Part shown: piece after piece, positions 1-9,840 of the stretch
Layout of the letters: each line of letters begins with the position of its first letter
Numbering within the stretch: the first letter of the stretch is position 1
Assembly: GCA_011524395.1 (NCBI GenBank)
Contig: WTKN01000395.1
Location: 1 to 38,837, forward strand
Length of the DNA stretch: 38,837 nt
Direction of reading: 5' to 3'
Source: Moorena sp. SS36440bin_2
GTDB taxonomy: Bacteria > Cyanobacteriota > Cyanobacteriia > Cyanobacteriales > Coleofasciculaceae
The notes under the pieces: generated by a model
Database searches by the model: none
What the model saw: the letters and a program-made list of their open reading frames with translations, nothing else
Told to the model about the DNA's origin: nothing
Made by a program: the position numbers and the translations under genes

Positions 1-326
1 AACCCACCCCTAACCCCTCCCAGGAGGGGAAGGCAAGAGCCAATAGTCAAACAATTTTGTGTACCTCATGAGTCCTATAAACGCTATATGAATCAGTAGA
101 CCTCTAGCAAAAATAATGCCTTGATGCCACGGTTGCCGATGAGCAACTACATCAAGACAATGTCTTTAACTAAACTAATTTGGGGAATCTCACAGGGATA
201 GGTTTTTTGTGTTTAGGGATTTCGTCATATCCCCATGTTGCGCTTCTGACGACTCCCAGGGAGTGCCCGTTCACCCTTAGCTTTGAAAAAGGGCGGGGTC
301 GCACCGCTGCCGACCGATTTGAGAAT
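1..326. repeat. Intergenic region with two hairpin repeats
   Basis: No convincing gene is seen. Bases 14-29 form a short palindrome (CCCCTCC-CA-GGAGGGG) of a type common between cyanobacterial genes. Bases 120-156 form a larger stem-loop: CTTGATG (120-126) pairs with CATCAAG (150-156), and inside it GTTGC (132-136) pairs with GCAAC (142-146). The ends of this stem-loop resemble the repeat near 1912 and the one embedded in the methyltransferase at 27954-28049, so it is probably a member of a dispersed repeat family. Both lie downstream of mraY and might act as its terminator, but no T-run follows. Confidence 0.5.
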
Positions 327-1463
327 TCACCCCAAACACAACAAGACCAGAAGCCCATTAACTAAATAAAATACCGCCACTATCTGGGTCTCTGACCAGC
401 CAGAAAGTTCCAGATGATTGTGGAACGGTGACATTTTTAATAAACGTTTACCCACCCCATTGGAATCTTTGGTGGCTTTATAGTAACTAACTTGAGCAAT
501 CACTGAGACGGCTTCTAGGAAGAAAATACCGCTAATTATAAATAAACCCCAGAGGTTCCCAGTCAAAAGTCCTACTGCTGCTAGGGATCCTCCTAGGGCT
601 AAAGAACCGGTATCCCCCATGAAGACTTTGGCGGGATTGCGGTTGTGGGCAATAAAACCCAGGCAACTGCCACTCATACAAGCACAGAAGACCATTAAAC
701 CAGGGGAGGTCGGAGCAATCAGAGCAGCTAGTCCTAAAAATGCGATCGCACAGGTTCCTGCAGCTAGTCCATCTACTCCATCGGTAAGATTAGTAGCATT
801 ACTTTGTGCTAATAGCACAAATATACCCACCGGCCAAAACAAGAATCCCAAGGGTAAGACGATCCCCAAGGGTAAGGTGATATTAGTAATACTGGCTGGC
901 TGGGTTTGTGATAACCATAGACAAAACAGTAAACTGACCACAATTTGTAAGGCCAGTTTCATTCTCGGGGACATCCCTTTATTAGAGCGGCGTTGGACTA
1001 CTTGCCAATCGTCCACCCAGCCAATTAACAGATAGCCAAGGGTGGCTAGGGATACCGCTAGGACTGGGATAAAATCCTGCTGTTGGAGGAATAATCCTGA
1101 CCACACCAGGGCAATCACCACCGCTACCGGCACAAAAAATATGCCACCCATGGTGGGGGTACCCGCTTTGTGTAAATGGGATTGGGGACCCTCTTGACGA
1201 ATAATCTGACCCATTTTGAGTGCTTGTAGAAAGGGGACTGCTCGATATCCAATCCCAGTAGTGATCAGAGCACAGATCAACAGGGGTATAGTGATGGAGT
1301 TACCTGCGATCAGGGACCGAGCTGCTGTCCCATCCAGAATTAATGCACCCAGAGTTAAGCCGATTGATAGAATATATAGGAGTTTAGTTCCCGTTAAGTT
1401 GAACAACTGCCCAGACAATCGTTTAGAATCTACCACAAGCCTCTTATTCCTTTTTTTTAACAC
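327..1463 (-). CDS. mraY: Phospho-N-acetylmuramoyl-pentapeptide-transferase MraY
   Basis: Transfers phospho-MurNAc-pentapeptide from UDP to undecaprenyl phosphate at the inner face of the plasma membrane, giving lipid I in peptidoglycan synthesis. The 378-residue product shows the family motifs in order: TPTMGGI, the Asp-rich VDDW region, NATNLTDGVDGLAAG, GDTGSLALGG and SPFHNHLELSGW near the C-terminus. About ten hydrophobic segments match the polytopic fold. The frame opens with GTG at 1463, where GAGGA lies almost against it. A second GTG nine codons on, preceded by AAGGAATAAGAGG, may be the real start. It stands alone, not in a dcw cluster, as is usual in cyanobacteria. The identity is very secure; the start is not. 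Confidence 0.96.
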   Translation of the reverse strand: MLKKRNKRLVVDSKRLSGQLFNLTGTKLLYILSIGLTLGALILDGTAARSLIAGNSITIPLLICALITTGIGYRAVPFLQALKMGQIIRQEGPQSHLHKAGTPTMGGIFFVPVAVVIALVWSGLFLQQQDFIPVLAVSLATLGYLLIGWVDDWQVVQRRSNKGMSPRMKLALQIVVSLLFCLWLSQTQPASITNITLPLGIVLPLGFLFWPVGIFVLLAQSNATNLTDGVDGLAAGTCAIAFLGLAALIAPTSPGLMVFCACMSGSCLGFIAHNRNPAKVFMGDTGSLALGGSLAAVGLLTGNLWGLFIISGIFFLEAVSVIAQVSYYKATKDSNGVGKRLLKMSPFHNHLELSGWSETQIVAVFYLVNGLLVLLCLG

Positions 1464-1749
1464 TCCTCACAAAGATACAATTCCCTGTATCTTTGCTTAT
1501 ATCCGTATAATTTACGGTTACGAGTCAAATCCTAACATCAAAGGTATGCGATCGCTCAGGGTAGGATTGATTTTTTAAAATATACGAAATGATCAAGGCA
1601 TGACCCGATGACAGTATGACCCGATCACTACCAAGATCTAGGGAGTTATCAGCGATTAGCGCTACGCCCACGGGTGCGCGTTCAGCTAATGGGCTACAGG
1701 AATGGTTGACGGCTGATCCCTGACCGCTGTTCCCCCAGCGCATATACTT
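1464..1749. repeat. Intergenic region upstream of mraY with small dispersed repeats
   Basis: This is the leader and promoter region of mraY on the minus strand. AATCCTA (from 1528) and TAGGATT (from 1562) form a spaced inverted repeat around a HIP1 site GCGATCGC. ATGACCCGAT occurs twice around 1600-1625. At 1655-1692 there is a palindromic small dispersed repeat (ATTAGCG...CTAAT type, with core GCTACGCCCACGGGTGCGCG). No coding potential is convincing. Confidence 0.45.
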
Positions 1750-1973
1750 AGGGCTTGCTGAATAAAAGTAGGAGGCTTGCTAGATCAGGGTTTCAAGCCT
1801 TTGTTTTTCCAATAAGTGCAAGGATTAAGCTTGATTTTGCTCAAAACATAAGCACAAATGATCAAAATCACTGCTTCTCTTGCACGGATGAGCACTCCGG
1901 AACTATTGCCGTCTTGATGCAGTCGCTCTTGCCTCTTGCCTATCCCTACCCAAATACTTTTTCAGCAGACCCT
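1750..1973. mobile_element. MITE-like element with about 18-bp imperfect terminal inverted repeats
   Basis: The left end AGGGCTTGCTGAATAAAAGT (from 1750) matches, in inverted orientation, the right end, which reads AGGGTCTGCTGAAAAAGT from 1973 inwards. The 224-bp interior has no transposase and includes GTCTTGATGCAGTCGCTC (from about 1912), a piece seen again in the methyltransferase insert near 28 kb. Such ends resemble those of DDE transposons, so it is likely a non-autonomous derivative or a deletion remnant. Its right terminal repeat overlaps the 3' end of the neighbouring glycosyltransferase gene. A clear target duplication was not identified. Confidence 0.5.
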
Positions 1974-3185
1974 AGTTAAAATCCTCTGAAGTTTCTCTAG
2001 CAGCTTATCAGTAGAATGAAGACGTCTATAACCATGAAAATCCGGTTGCACTTCTTGGTTATAGTTATCCAGTTGACTACAGAGCAGACCTATAGTATAA
2101 ATACATTGCAGCACATCCCCTTCATTGATAGTTAAACCCAATTTAAATTTGCGCACTCTCTCTGCCATACAAAACTTGCTGCTCACAATCACAGGTTTTT
2201 CAAAGACTGCTGCTTTAGTCAGGATATTACTACTGTGGGGGAAGTTATTATAGGCAGCAAATAAGATATGACAAGTATTAACTAAAGCGTTGAATTTTGC
2301 TTCATCAGGAATACGCTGAAAATAAAAAAAGCAGTTAGGTAATTTGAGATTAAGAAGAGTCTGGAGTCTTGCTTGCTCCTGGAAAGTGTAGCTCTGTTTT
2401 GATAACTGACCAGCGAAGACAAAAACATAGTCTTGTTTCACCATCTGCTGAGCAACTTCTAAAAGTGTCAGAACTCCTTTGTACTGGGATTGTATGCCTA
2501 GTAATGCAATGATTTTTTTACCTTTCGCTTTGGCTTGAATTTGTTTCACGATTGACCAATTCAAGTCTGGGGCTGACTCGTCGGTAAAATCGGGAAACGT
2601 AATTACAGTTTTACCGTTGATTGTGCTTTGTAATTGCTTAGCAATTTCTTCGTCAAGAACAGCAATAGCTGGGCAATTAGATGACTTTAACGCAGCATGA
2701 GGTTTTAGAGGACTTCTATTGATAGACCAAAAGGTTTGTTTAAGCGTCAAATGGCGAGGTTGAACATAGAGACCAGACCAAGGGTAAGGGAAAATCTTGT
2801 CTACTATATGGTGTAGTAGGTAGGGTGCTAAACAACTATCAAGCCAGGGAAAAAATACTAGATCGGGTACTTTACCAATTTTTGATGAAGCATACTGAAT
2901 GGTAGCTTTGGCGTAGTACCAACGTTTTAATGCATTCATTGCTGTGGGAATTCCATTGATACCAAATGAGCTAGGCTCTGGTCTTTGAAATTGAAAAACC
3001 TGGAATTGCTCTTGATAGTTAGGGCAGTTAAAGGTAACCCATTCAGTTAATTCTAATGGTTTTGGGCAGAAGGCTATTACTTGATGACCAAGCTCAAGCA
3101 ACATTTTGGTGAAAACCTTGAGGTATGTTGGACGATGTCCATTCCAATTATCCTCAATGATAGCAATGGTTTTCAAGGTGTTCAC
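1962..3185 (-). CDS. Putative glycosyltransferase (GT4/GT1-like), repeat-derived C-terminal end
   Basis: The 407-residue protein looks like a GT-B glycosyltransferase. It has an N-terminal half beginning IAIIEDNWNGHRPTY and ALGH-like LELGHQVIAFCP, and a C-terminal half with the GKKIIALLGIQSQYKG start of a sugar-nucleotide domain, then IPDEAKFNAL and SSNILTKAAVFEKPVIVS, where GT4 enzymes bind the donor. It lies about 100 bp downstream of kdsC and probably belongs to the kdsA-kdsC unit, so a role in a Kdo-containing or other surface polysaccharide is an inference. The start is uncertain: GTG at 3185 sits directly on AAGAGG, and a TTG at about 3173 is better spaced from AAGAGGTGA. The last codons, including the TGA stop, lie inside the terminal repeat of the element at 1750-1973. 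Confidence 0.65.
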   Translation of the reverse strand: MNTLKTIAIIEDNWNGHRPTYLKVFTKMLLELGHQVIAFCPKPLELTEWVTFNCPNYQEQFQVFQFQRPEPSSFGINGIPTAMNALKRWYYAKATIQYASSKIGKVPDLVFFPWLDSCLAPYLLHHIVDKIFPYPWSGLYVQPRHLTLKQTFWSINRSPLKPHAALKSSNCPAIAVLDEEIAKQLQSTINGKTVITFPDFTDESAPDLNWSIVKQIQAKAKGKKIIALLGIQSQYKGVLTLLEVAQQMVKQDYVFVFAGQLSKQSYTFQEQARLQTLLNLKLPNCFFYFQRIPDEAKFNALVNTCHILFAAYNNFPHSSNILTKAAVFEKPVIVSSKFCMAERVRKFKLGLTINEGDVLQCIYTIGLLCSQLDNYNQEVQPDFHGYRRLHSTDKLLEKLQRILTRVC

Positions 3186-3284
3186 CTCTTAAAATAATTA
3201 TATCTGGCTACTAGCTATCAATACATACTAACTAAATTGATATCAGGGATTATAATTTTACTTTGTCAGAGTTATTAATCACCC

Positions 3285-3791
3285 TTAAACCTGTGCTTTG
3301 ATCAAGAGCTCACATATTTCTCGAACCGCTCCTTGACCACCTGCTAATCTGGTAACATACACAGCACTGTCTTGGTTTTCTGGTATCCCATCAGCAACAG
3401 TTAAGGGACATCCTACAGCTTTCAGAACGGCTAAATCAATAATATCATCACCAACATAGGCGACTTGGGAAAGAGATAAACTCAACTGTTGACAGAGTTC
3501 TTTGAGCACAGCTAACTTATCTTCAATGGCAAAAAAACTGTACTTTATTCCTAGCTTTTGGACTCGATTTCGGGTTGCTCTAGAACTGCTATTAGTTATA
3601 ACAGCTACCTCAATTTCAGTCTGTTGGAGTAGCTTGATTCCCATGCCATCTTTGACATTAAACTTTCTGAGTTCTTCACCGCTTTCTGTATAGTAAAGTC
3701 CACCATCGGTCATGACTCCATCTACATCTAGGGCTAGCAGTTTCACCTGGGATAAACGTGCTTGTAATTCAGTCTCAGGGATGTTATTCAT
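3285..3791 (-). CDS. kdsC: 3-deoxy-D-manno-octulosonate 8-phosphate phosphatase KdsC
   Basis: Hydrolyses Kdo-8-phosphate to Kdo, the step after KdsA. The 168-residue protein is a cap-less HAD phosphatase of the usual KdsC length. Motif I is LDVDGVMTDG with Asp22 and Asp24, followed by the characteristic FNVKDGMGIKLL stretch, motif II VITNSSS, and motif IV VGDDIIDL. The C-terminal LAGGQGAVREICELLI matches the conserved tail that closes the active site of the neighbouring subunit. It lies 20 bp downstream of kdsA and is surely co-transcribed with it. The start at 3791 is preceded by GGATAA with reasonable spacing. Confidence 0.93.
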   Translation of the reverse strand: MNNIPETELQARLSQVKLLALDVDGVMTDGGLYYTESGEELRKFNVKDGMGIKLLQQTEIEVAVITNSSSRATRNRVQKLGIKYSFFAIEDKLAVLKELCQQLSLSLSQVAYVGDDIIDLAVLKAVGCPLTVADGIPENQDSAVYVTRLAGGQGAVREICELLIKAQV

Positions 3792-3811
3792 CGCAAATTT
3801 ATCCGCAAATT

Positions 3812-5044
<1,233 letters not shown>

Positions 5045-6838
5045 TCAAGACAAACCATACAGAGCAATCACTAGTGGCGGAATAATCAACGCCATCAACA
5101 AACTTAATGGGGCACCCACCCTAGCAAAATCCAAAAACCTGTAACCCCCTGGCCCATAAACCATGGTATTGGTCTGATACCCAATCGGAGTCATGAAACT
5201 ATTAGATGCTGCAAACATGACTGTAAACATAAACGCTAGAGGATTCAGACTCAAACTCTTAGCTACCTCCACAGCAATCGGTAACAGTAACACTACCGAA
5301 GCATTGTTAGACAACACCTCTGTAATCAGGACAGTAACCACATAGAACAGTGTTAACAACCAATAACCAGGCAGATTACCCCCTAGTGCTACTAGATTTT
5401 CAGCTAACCATTCAGTTGTGCCTGACTGCTTCATCGCTATCCCCAAAGGAATTAACCCAGCCAGCAGGAAAATTATATCCCAGCGTACTGTTCCGTACAG
5501 TTCCCCAGGTTTGAGACAACCAGTGATCACCATCAACACCACTCCCAACAAGGCACTCACCATAATCGGTAGCACATTAAAGGCAGCTGCTAAGACTACC
5601 CCGACACTAATTGCGATCGCAATCCCTGCTTTGTCTCGCCGTAGGGTTTCTAAATCTCGCTGTCCAATCACCAACAAATCTCGACTGGTTTGCAATCCCA
5701 ACAAACTTTGCCTCGGCCCTTGTACCAACAGCACATCACCAAAGTGCAACGAAACTCGTCCAAGTCTTTCTCTGACCAGTTCCTGTCCCCGTCGAATTGC
5801 CAAAACCGTACCGTTATAGCGTTGCCGAAACCGCATATCCTTTAAGGTTGAGCCAATTAAATTAGAGTTAGCCAGGATCAACACCTCAGCAATCCCCTCC
5901 TCCCCAGAGGTAAGACCGGTTTCCAAAGGTTGCTGTCCAAATTGAACATCAGCTAAGATTTCTATCCCTCGTTCATCTTTGACTCTCAGCAGACACTCCC
6001 GACCAGACCTAACAATCAAAATATCCCCTGGTCGCAATACCTTATCTGCCAGGGGTTGGGGAAAACGGCTACCATTGCGAATTAGTTCCAAAACGTCCAA
6101 ATCAAACTTCCGCTGGATTTCACTGGCACGTAGGGTTTGCCCCACTAGGCTGGAATCTGGTGTAATTACAATTTCACTGACATACTCTTTGAGATTATAG
6201 TCTTGAGTGACAATACCATTGCTAGCTACTTTACGGTTGGGCAAAAGTCGGGGTGCCACTAGAGCCAAATATGCCAATCCTACGGTAAATGTAATTAGCC
6301 CCAATTGGGTGAATTGAAACAAGCTGAAATCACCATAGCCCAACTGTTTAGACAAACCACTAGCCAAGACATTAGTGGAGGTGCCAATGGTAGTGATCAT
6401 GCCCCCTAAGATAGTGACAAAGGATAAGGGCATCAAAAGCCTAGAAGGGGAAATACTTTGCTTGCGGCACCAATCTTCTACAATAGGAAGTAGTACAGCA
6501 ACCACAGCGGTATTGTTAATGAAACCCGTGATCGGACCAGCAATCATTCCCATGGTAAATATTTGCTGGGTTGACTCCTTGCCTCCCCACTTCAGCAGTA
6601 GGTCATTCACGATTTGAAGCGCCCCAGTTCGGGCAATCCCAGCACTGAGGATAAACATAGCCATCACAGTGATCGTCGCAGGGTTGCCAAAACCGGAGAT
6701 TCCCTGTTCTGGGGAGACTAGCTTGAGAAGCATCAGTAATACCATCACTGCGATCGCAGTGATATCCACTGGCATCCATTCCCTAATGAAACTGATTAAA
6801 GCTAGTACAACAACGCTCAGGGTAAGAAAAATAGTCAT
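5045..6838 (-). CDS. SLC13-family permease with two RCK_C (TrkA_C) domains
   Basis: A 597-residue plasma-membrane transporter of the divalent anion:Na+ symporter (DASS/SLC13, CitMHS-like) type. Residues 1-200 hold about six membrane segments with the motif FINNTAVVAVLLPIV and GTSTNVLASG. Residues about 210-385 are soluble and contain two RCK_C-like modules (VGQTLRASEIQRKFDLDVL... and IGSTLKDMRFRQRYNGTVL...), which usually bind a regulatory ligand. The last 200 residues repeat the membrane fold with LSNNASVVLLLPIAVEVA and SFMTPIGYQTN. Relatives carry sulfate, dicarboxylates or thiosulfate; the substrate cannot be told here. The start at 6838 has no good ribosome-binding site but fits the first membrane helix. 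Confidence 0.88.
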   Translation of the reverse strand: MTIFLTLSVVVLALISFIREWMPVDITAIAVMVLLMLLKLVSPEQGISGFGNPATITVMAMFILSAGIARTGALQIVNDLLLKWGGKESTQQIFTMGMIAGPITGFINNTAVVAVLLPIVEDWCRKQSISPSRLLMPLSFVTILGGMITTIGTSTNVLASGLSKQLGYGDFSLFQFTQLGLITFTVGLAYLALVAPRLLPNRKVASNGIVTQDYNLKEYVSEIVITPDSSLVGQTLRASEIQRKFDLDVLELIRNGSRFPQPLADKVLRPGDILIVRSGRECLLRVKDERGIEILADVQFGQQPLETGLTSGEEGIAEVLILANSNLIGSTLKDMRFRQRYNGTVLAIRRGQELVRERLGRVSLHFGDVLLVQGPRQSLLGLQTSRDLLVIGQRDLETLRRDKAGIAIAISVGVVLAAAFNVLPIMVSALLGVVLMVITGCLKPGELYGTVRWDIIFLLAGLIPLGIAMKQSGTTEWLAENLVALGGNLPGYWLLTLFYVVTVLITEVLSNNASVVLLLPIAVEVAKSLSLNPLAFMFTVMFAASNSFMTPIGYQTNTMVYGPGGYRFLDFARVGAPLSLLMALIIPPLVIALYGLS

Positions 6839-6959
6839 AGATAGCGTAGGCTCTCACCAAAAAACACTACCTTTAGTTAGGTAGCTCATGGACATCAATC
6901 AAAGATTTTTATAAATTTACCTATCCATGGAATTTATCTCGCCATATATTAGCCAAAAT

Positions 6960-7131
6960 GATTCAATAACGCTAACTAATAGCGTTATTGAATCAAATCT
7001 ATAACTATAAATTATAGATTTGATCAAAATCCTTAGGACATCAAATTAATTTAAAGGTAAATTCATAACTACGGAGCTTCGGAACAAGACTATACTAGTC
7101 TTTATTCCCCGAATTCATCCGTAGTTATGAA
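6960..7131. promoter_or_regulatory. Cluster of three strong stem-loops upstream of the permease gene
   Basis: Three perfect inverted repeats lie within 172 bp. The first has a 15-bp stem at 6960-6974/6980-6994 with a 5-base loop. The second has a 13-bp stem at 6992-7004/7012-7024 and overlaps the first by three bases, so the two could compete. The third has a 14-bp stem at 7062-7075/7118-7131 around an inner hairpin AAGACT-atact-AGTCTT. The cluster lies between the start of the permease gene (minus) and the end of the hypothetical gene at 7472 (minus). It could terminate the upstream gene, form a leader, or be a repeat element; the sequence does not decide. Confidence 0.55.
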
Positions 7132-7471
7132 CTTAATTATTCCTTATAATCTAGTCAAGTAGAGCCCTTAATTAAAACTTTAAATTAAGACAGCCTTGGT
7201 TTAAAAAACTTTAATAATAAACAGTCAATTATTGTTGACTGTTGACCGTTAACGGTTGACCCTTGACTGTTAATCCTACCATCTCGCCAACCAAAAAATC
7301 AATTAAAATTGAATAAACTCCTGCGAGTCCCTCTGAGTCTGCCAGGATAATAGATAGCTTCTGGAGTAGGGGAGTAGGGGATATTCCATGTGCTTCCCCA
7401 TTCCCCCATTCCCCCATCTTCTTTAAAGTAAAGCGTGGTAGCTCACGCTTCGAGCAATTCTCCACTTCCCA
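7132..7471. repeat. Repeat-rich intergenic spacer
   Basis: Contains irregular heptamer-like repeats built on GTTGACT/GTTGACC around 7220-7275 with a central palindrome ACCGTTAACGGT, then CCATTCCC iterations at 7398-7417. A short hairpin, AAGCGTG (7431-7437) with CACGCTT (7444-7450), lies 21 bp beyond the stop of the hypothetical gene and may end its transcript. A 78-codon open frame through this stretch consists of repeats and is not taken as a gene. Confidence 0.5.
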
Positions 7472-8566
7472 TCAAGCAGAATTTCCAGAGGGATCACCCT
7501 GACTACCCTTGTCAATACGCTTGATCGGTTTCGGTCTTGGTGTTTGGGGTTTGGGTGCTGTGGCTATGGCCGCGCCATCTTTTTTACGAGCAGGGCGTGG
7601 CTTCGGGTAACTCTTTTTAGCACCAAAACGTTTCTTATTTTTATTAAATGGTTTCCTCTTTGGTCCTTTTTTGTTGAGAAAACCAATATCATTTCCTTCC
7701 TGGATTACCAGGGTATTGGCTTGCAGCTGTGCATGTAAATCCCAAAAATGACCAACGACCCTTTCTCCGAGGCAACCCTTAAGCTTTAACTTGAAAAACT
7801 TAGGCTTATCTGACTCTTTACGAGGTAATTGCCTAATTTTAACAACGACTTGTTCATTCTCCCGCGAATGGTAGATCACCTCGCCACGAATGGAAAAATA
7901 GCCATCCTTAGGAATCGGTTCCACCTCAGCTTCTGAGCAGTCATTTGATGTCTCCACTTCTGCTTCGGACTGAGCAACTCCCGAGTCAGTTGTTTCAGCT
8001 TCAGCTGTGGGTTCGAGAGTTTCTGGTTCCCAGACGCCAACAATTTGGACATGTAAGTTATCGTCTGCTTGCCTAATGCGGGGATAGACAACCCAGAGGT
8101 GGGGCTGATTGAGATCTAAGTGATTCTTGACCAAACTCATGACCCGACCGAGTAACACCGCATCAATCAAGGTTCCATCTGCCGCTACAAGTGTTCCCCT
8201 GGTCAACTGCTCTGCGGAAGGCATATATTTGCCATTGACCAGACCGATGGCGCGGTATTGCCTAGGTTCACTGGGGGCAGGAATTGGGTGCTGTCTTGAG
8301 AGCTGACTTGAGAGCTGACTTGAGAGCTGACTTGAGAGCTGACTTGAGACCTGAGTTGAGAGCTGAGTTGAGACCTGAGTTGAGACCTGAGTTGAGACCT
8401 GAGTAGTTACTGTCCCATTAGATTCAGCTAAGGGATCTGATTTGGTGGTATCTTGAGAGCCACCAGTTGGTGTTTCTGGGGGCTGGTTTTGCACACTGGA
8501 TACTTCCGGTGGTTGGATTCCATACGACTCAGCTGAGTCGGGAAGCCCATTCACAGACGAATTCAT
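7472..8566 (-). CDS. Hypothetical cyanobacterial protein with SQLS/TQVS tetrapeptide repeats and a basic C-terminus
   Basis: Function not recognised. The frame is open from 8626, but the ATG at 8566 is preceded by AGGAGG four bases away, the best ribosome-binding site here, giving 364 residues. The N-terminal third is Ser/Thr/Gln-rich and contains nine tetrapeptides of the form T/S-Q-V/L-S. A folded middle region begins [14 protein letters not shown] and contains two similar blocks around WVVYPRIR and [12 protein letters not shown], separated by an acidic linker. The last 60 residues are Lys/Arg/Pro-rich ([19 protein letters not shown]), which suggests nucleic-acid binding. It is transcribed divergently from the TPR gene. 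Confidence 0.7.
   Translation of the reverse strand: MNSSVNGLPDSAESYGIQPPEVSSVQNQPPETPTGGSQDTTKSDPLAESNGTVTTQVSTQVSTQVSTQLSTQVSSQLSSQLSSQLSSQLSRQHPIPAPSEPRQYRAIGLVNGKYMPSAEQLTRGTLVAADGTLIDAVLLGRVMSLVKNHLDLNQPHLWVVYPRIRQADDNLHVQIVGVWEPETLEPTAEAETTDSGVAQSEAEVETSNDCSEAEVEPIPKDGYFSIRGEVIYHSRENEQVVVKIRQLPRKESDKPKFFKLKLKGCLGERVVGHFWDLHAQLQANTLVIQEGNDIGFLNKKGPKRKPFNKNKKRFGAKKSYPKPRPARKKDGAAIATAPKPQTPRPKPIKRIDKGSQGDPSGNSA
8294..8404. repeat. 12-bp tandem repeat inside the coding sequence
   Basis: About nine head-to-tail copies of a 12-bp unit (on the plus strand CTTGAGAGCTGA, variant GTTGAGACCTGA) encode the tetrapeptides SQLS and TQVS. The unit length keeps the frame, so copy number can change without breaking the gene. 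The two sequence variants are grouped rather than mixed, as expected from expansion by slippage. Confidence 0.85.
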
Positions 8567-8917
8567 ATAACCTCCTAGCGGCGGAGACACATTCCCATGG
8601 GTGGTTTTGACTGACATTGGCAGCATTGTCTTGTCAACATGTTCCAGCTTTCCGGTGTCCTTTCCAGAAACAATTCTTCTGGACTGTTGCCACCAAAAAA
8701 CTGGAGGGTGAGCGCACTTGGTACTAGTCTACCCACTGTACAGAATGCAGTGAGATAAAGGTTAGATCCGCAAAGTTTATGGAATCTTTAATCTGAGCGG
8801 TTTCTAGCCGATTTAACTGAGCCTTAATGCTAGCTTATTTAATGGATGGGATTGATGGGAGGATACTTGAAAACCCCCAAATCGTTTCATAATGGGAATA
8901 GAATTCAAGAAAGTTTT
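8567..8917. promoter_or_regulatory. Divergent intergenic region between the repeat protein and the TPR gene
   Basis: This 350-bp spacer must hold both divergent promoters. The hexamers are not distinctive enough to name. CCAGAA at about 8665 and TTCTGG near 8678 make a small hairpin. The frame of the TPR gene is open back to 8846 and the frame of the repeat protein forward to 8626, so some of this region could be coding if the chosen starts are wrong. Confidence 0.4.
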
Positions 8918-9757
8918 GTGTCTCAAAAGCGCAGTCTGTGGATCAAAATAGTGCTAGTACTAGCTGTGCTAGCCTTTATCGGTATTTCGATGATTCCTTT
9001 GCTAGGGAATATTTTCAAGGAAAATCCCGCCTCTGTTGGGGCAACACCTACAGCTACACCAAATATTTCTGCCCAGCAGCAAGCAGAACTAGAAGCTCAA
9101 GCCAAGGGTTATGAACTAGTCTTGCAGCGAGAACCAGAAAATTTAACGGCTTTGAGAGGTCTGCTGGAGATACGGCTGCAGCTGGGAGACATCAAAGGCA
9201 CCATTGAACCCCTAGAAAAATTAGCCAAACTCAATACTGACCAGACAGATTATGGAGTCTTGCTGGCTCAGGTAAAACAACAAATTGGCGATCGCGAAGG
9301 AGCAGCTCAAGCCTATCGGGACATATTAAACGCTAAGCCTGGGGATATGAATGCTCTGCAAGGGTTAGTTAGTTTGCTAACCCAGGAAAACCGCCCAGAA
9401 GCAGCCATCGGTTTGCTGCAAGACACCTTAAAAAGTTCCCAGCAAGTCAATGAGATTAAACCTGGGAGCATTGATGTCATTTCTGTGCAGTTGTTGTTAG
9501 GTCAAGTTTACGCGAATCAGAAGCGTTATGACGAAGCCACAGCTATATATGACCAGGCGATCAAAGGCAGCCAAGATGACTGGAGACCAGTGCTAGCTAA
9601 AGCCATGATTTTTAAAGAACAGGGTAACAATGAAAAGGCTAAACCCCTGTTTGACCAGGCTGAATCCCTAGCACCAGCCAAGTACAAAGACCAAGTCAAA
9701 CAGTTGGCAGCCGAAACTCCAGAAACTCCAGAAACTTCAGAAACTCCAGAAAATTAG
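8918..9757 (+). CDS. Membrane-anchored tetratricopeptide-repeat protein
   Basis: The frame is open from 8846. The GTG at 8918 starts a protein that at once has a basic patch (SQKRSLWIK) and one hydrophobic helix (IVLVLAVLAFIGISMIPLLG), which fits a membrane anchor or uncleaved signal. AAGAAAG lies upstream of it. The rest is a soluble domain of about 200 residues with TPR units, for example YELVLQREPENLTALRGLLE, DREGAAQAYRDILNAKPGD and YDEATAIYDQAIKGSQ. A Pro/Glu/Thr tail follows, in which ETP-type tripeptides repeat (9-bp DNA repeats, 9715-9754). TPR proteins of this kind serve as scaffolds in assembly; the partner is unknown. Confidence 0.78.
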   Translation: MSQKRSLWIKIVLVLAVLAFIGISMIPLLGNIFKENPASVGATPTATPNISAQQQAELEAQAKGYELVLQREPENLTALRGLLEIRLQLGDIKGTIEPLEKLAKLNTDQTDYGVLLAQVKQQIGDREGAAQAYRDILNAKPGDMNALQGLVSLLTQENRPEAAIGLLQDTLKSSQQVNEIKPGSIDVISVQLLLGQVYANQKRYDEATAIYDQAIKGSQDDWRPVLAKAMIFKEQGNNEKAKPLFDQAESLAPAKYKDQVKQLAAETPETPETSETPEN

Positions 9758-9840
9758 TGATGAGTTACCACTCTGTGTGGTAACTTCACTTACTCATAAA
9801 TCGAGATAAATCGACCACTGACGCAGTCTCGGAGCAATCA

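Noticed and set aside
619-1035. 138-codon plus-strand open frame across mraY
   Set aside because: It lies antisense to a gene with all MraY motifs and has no family resemblance.
7229-7465. 78-codon minus-strand open frame downstream of the repeat protein
   Set aside because: It consists of GTTGACT- and CCATTCC-type repeats and a hairpin; no protein-like pattern or ribosome-binding site.
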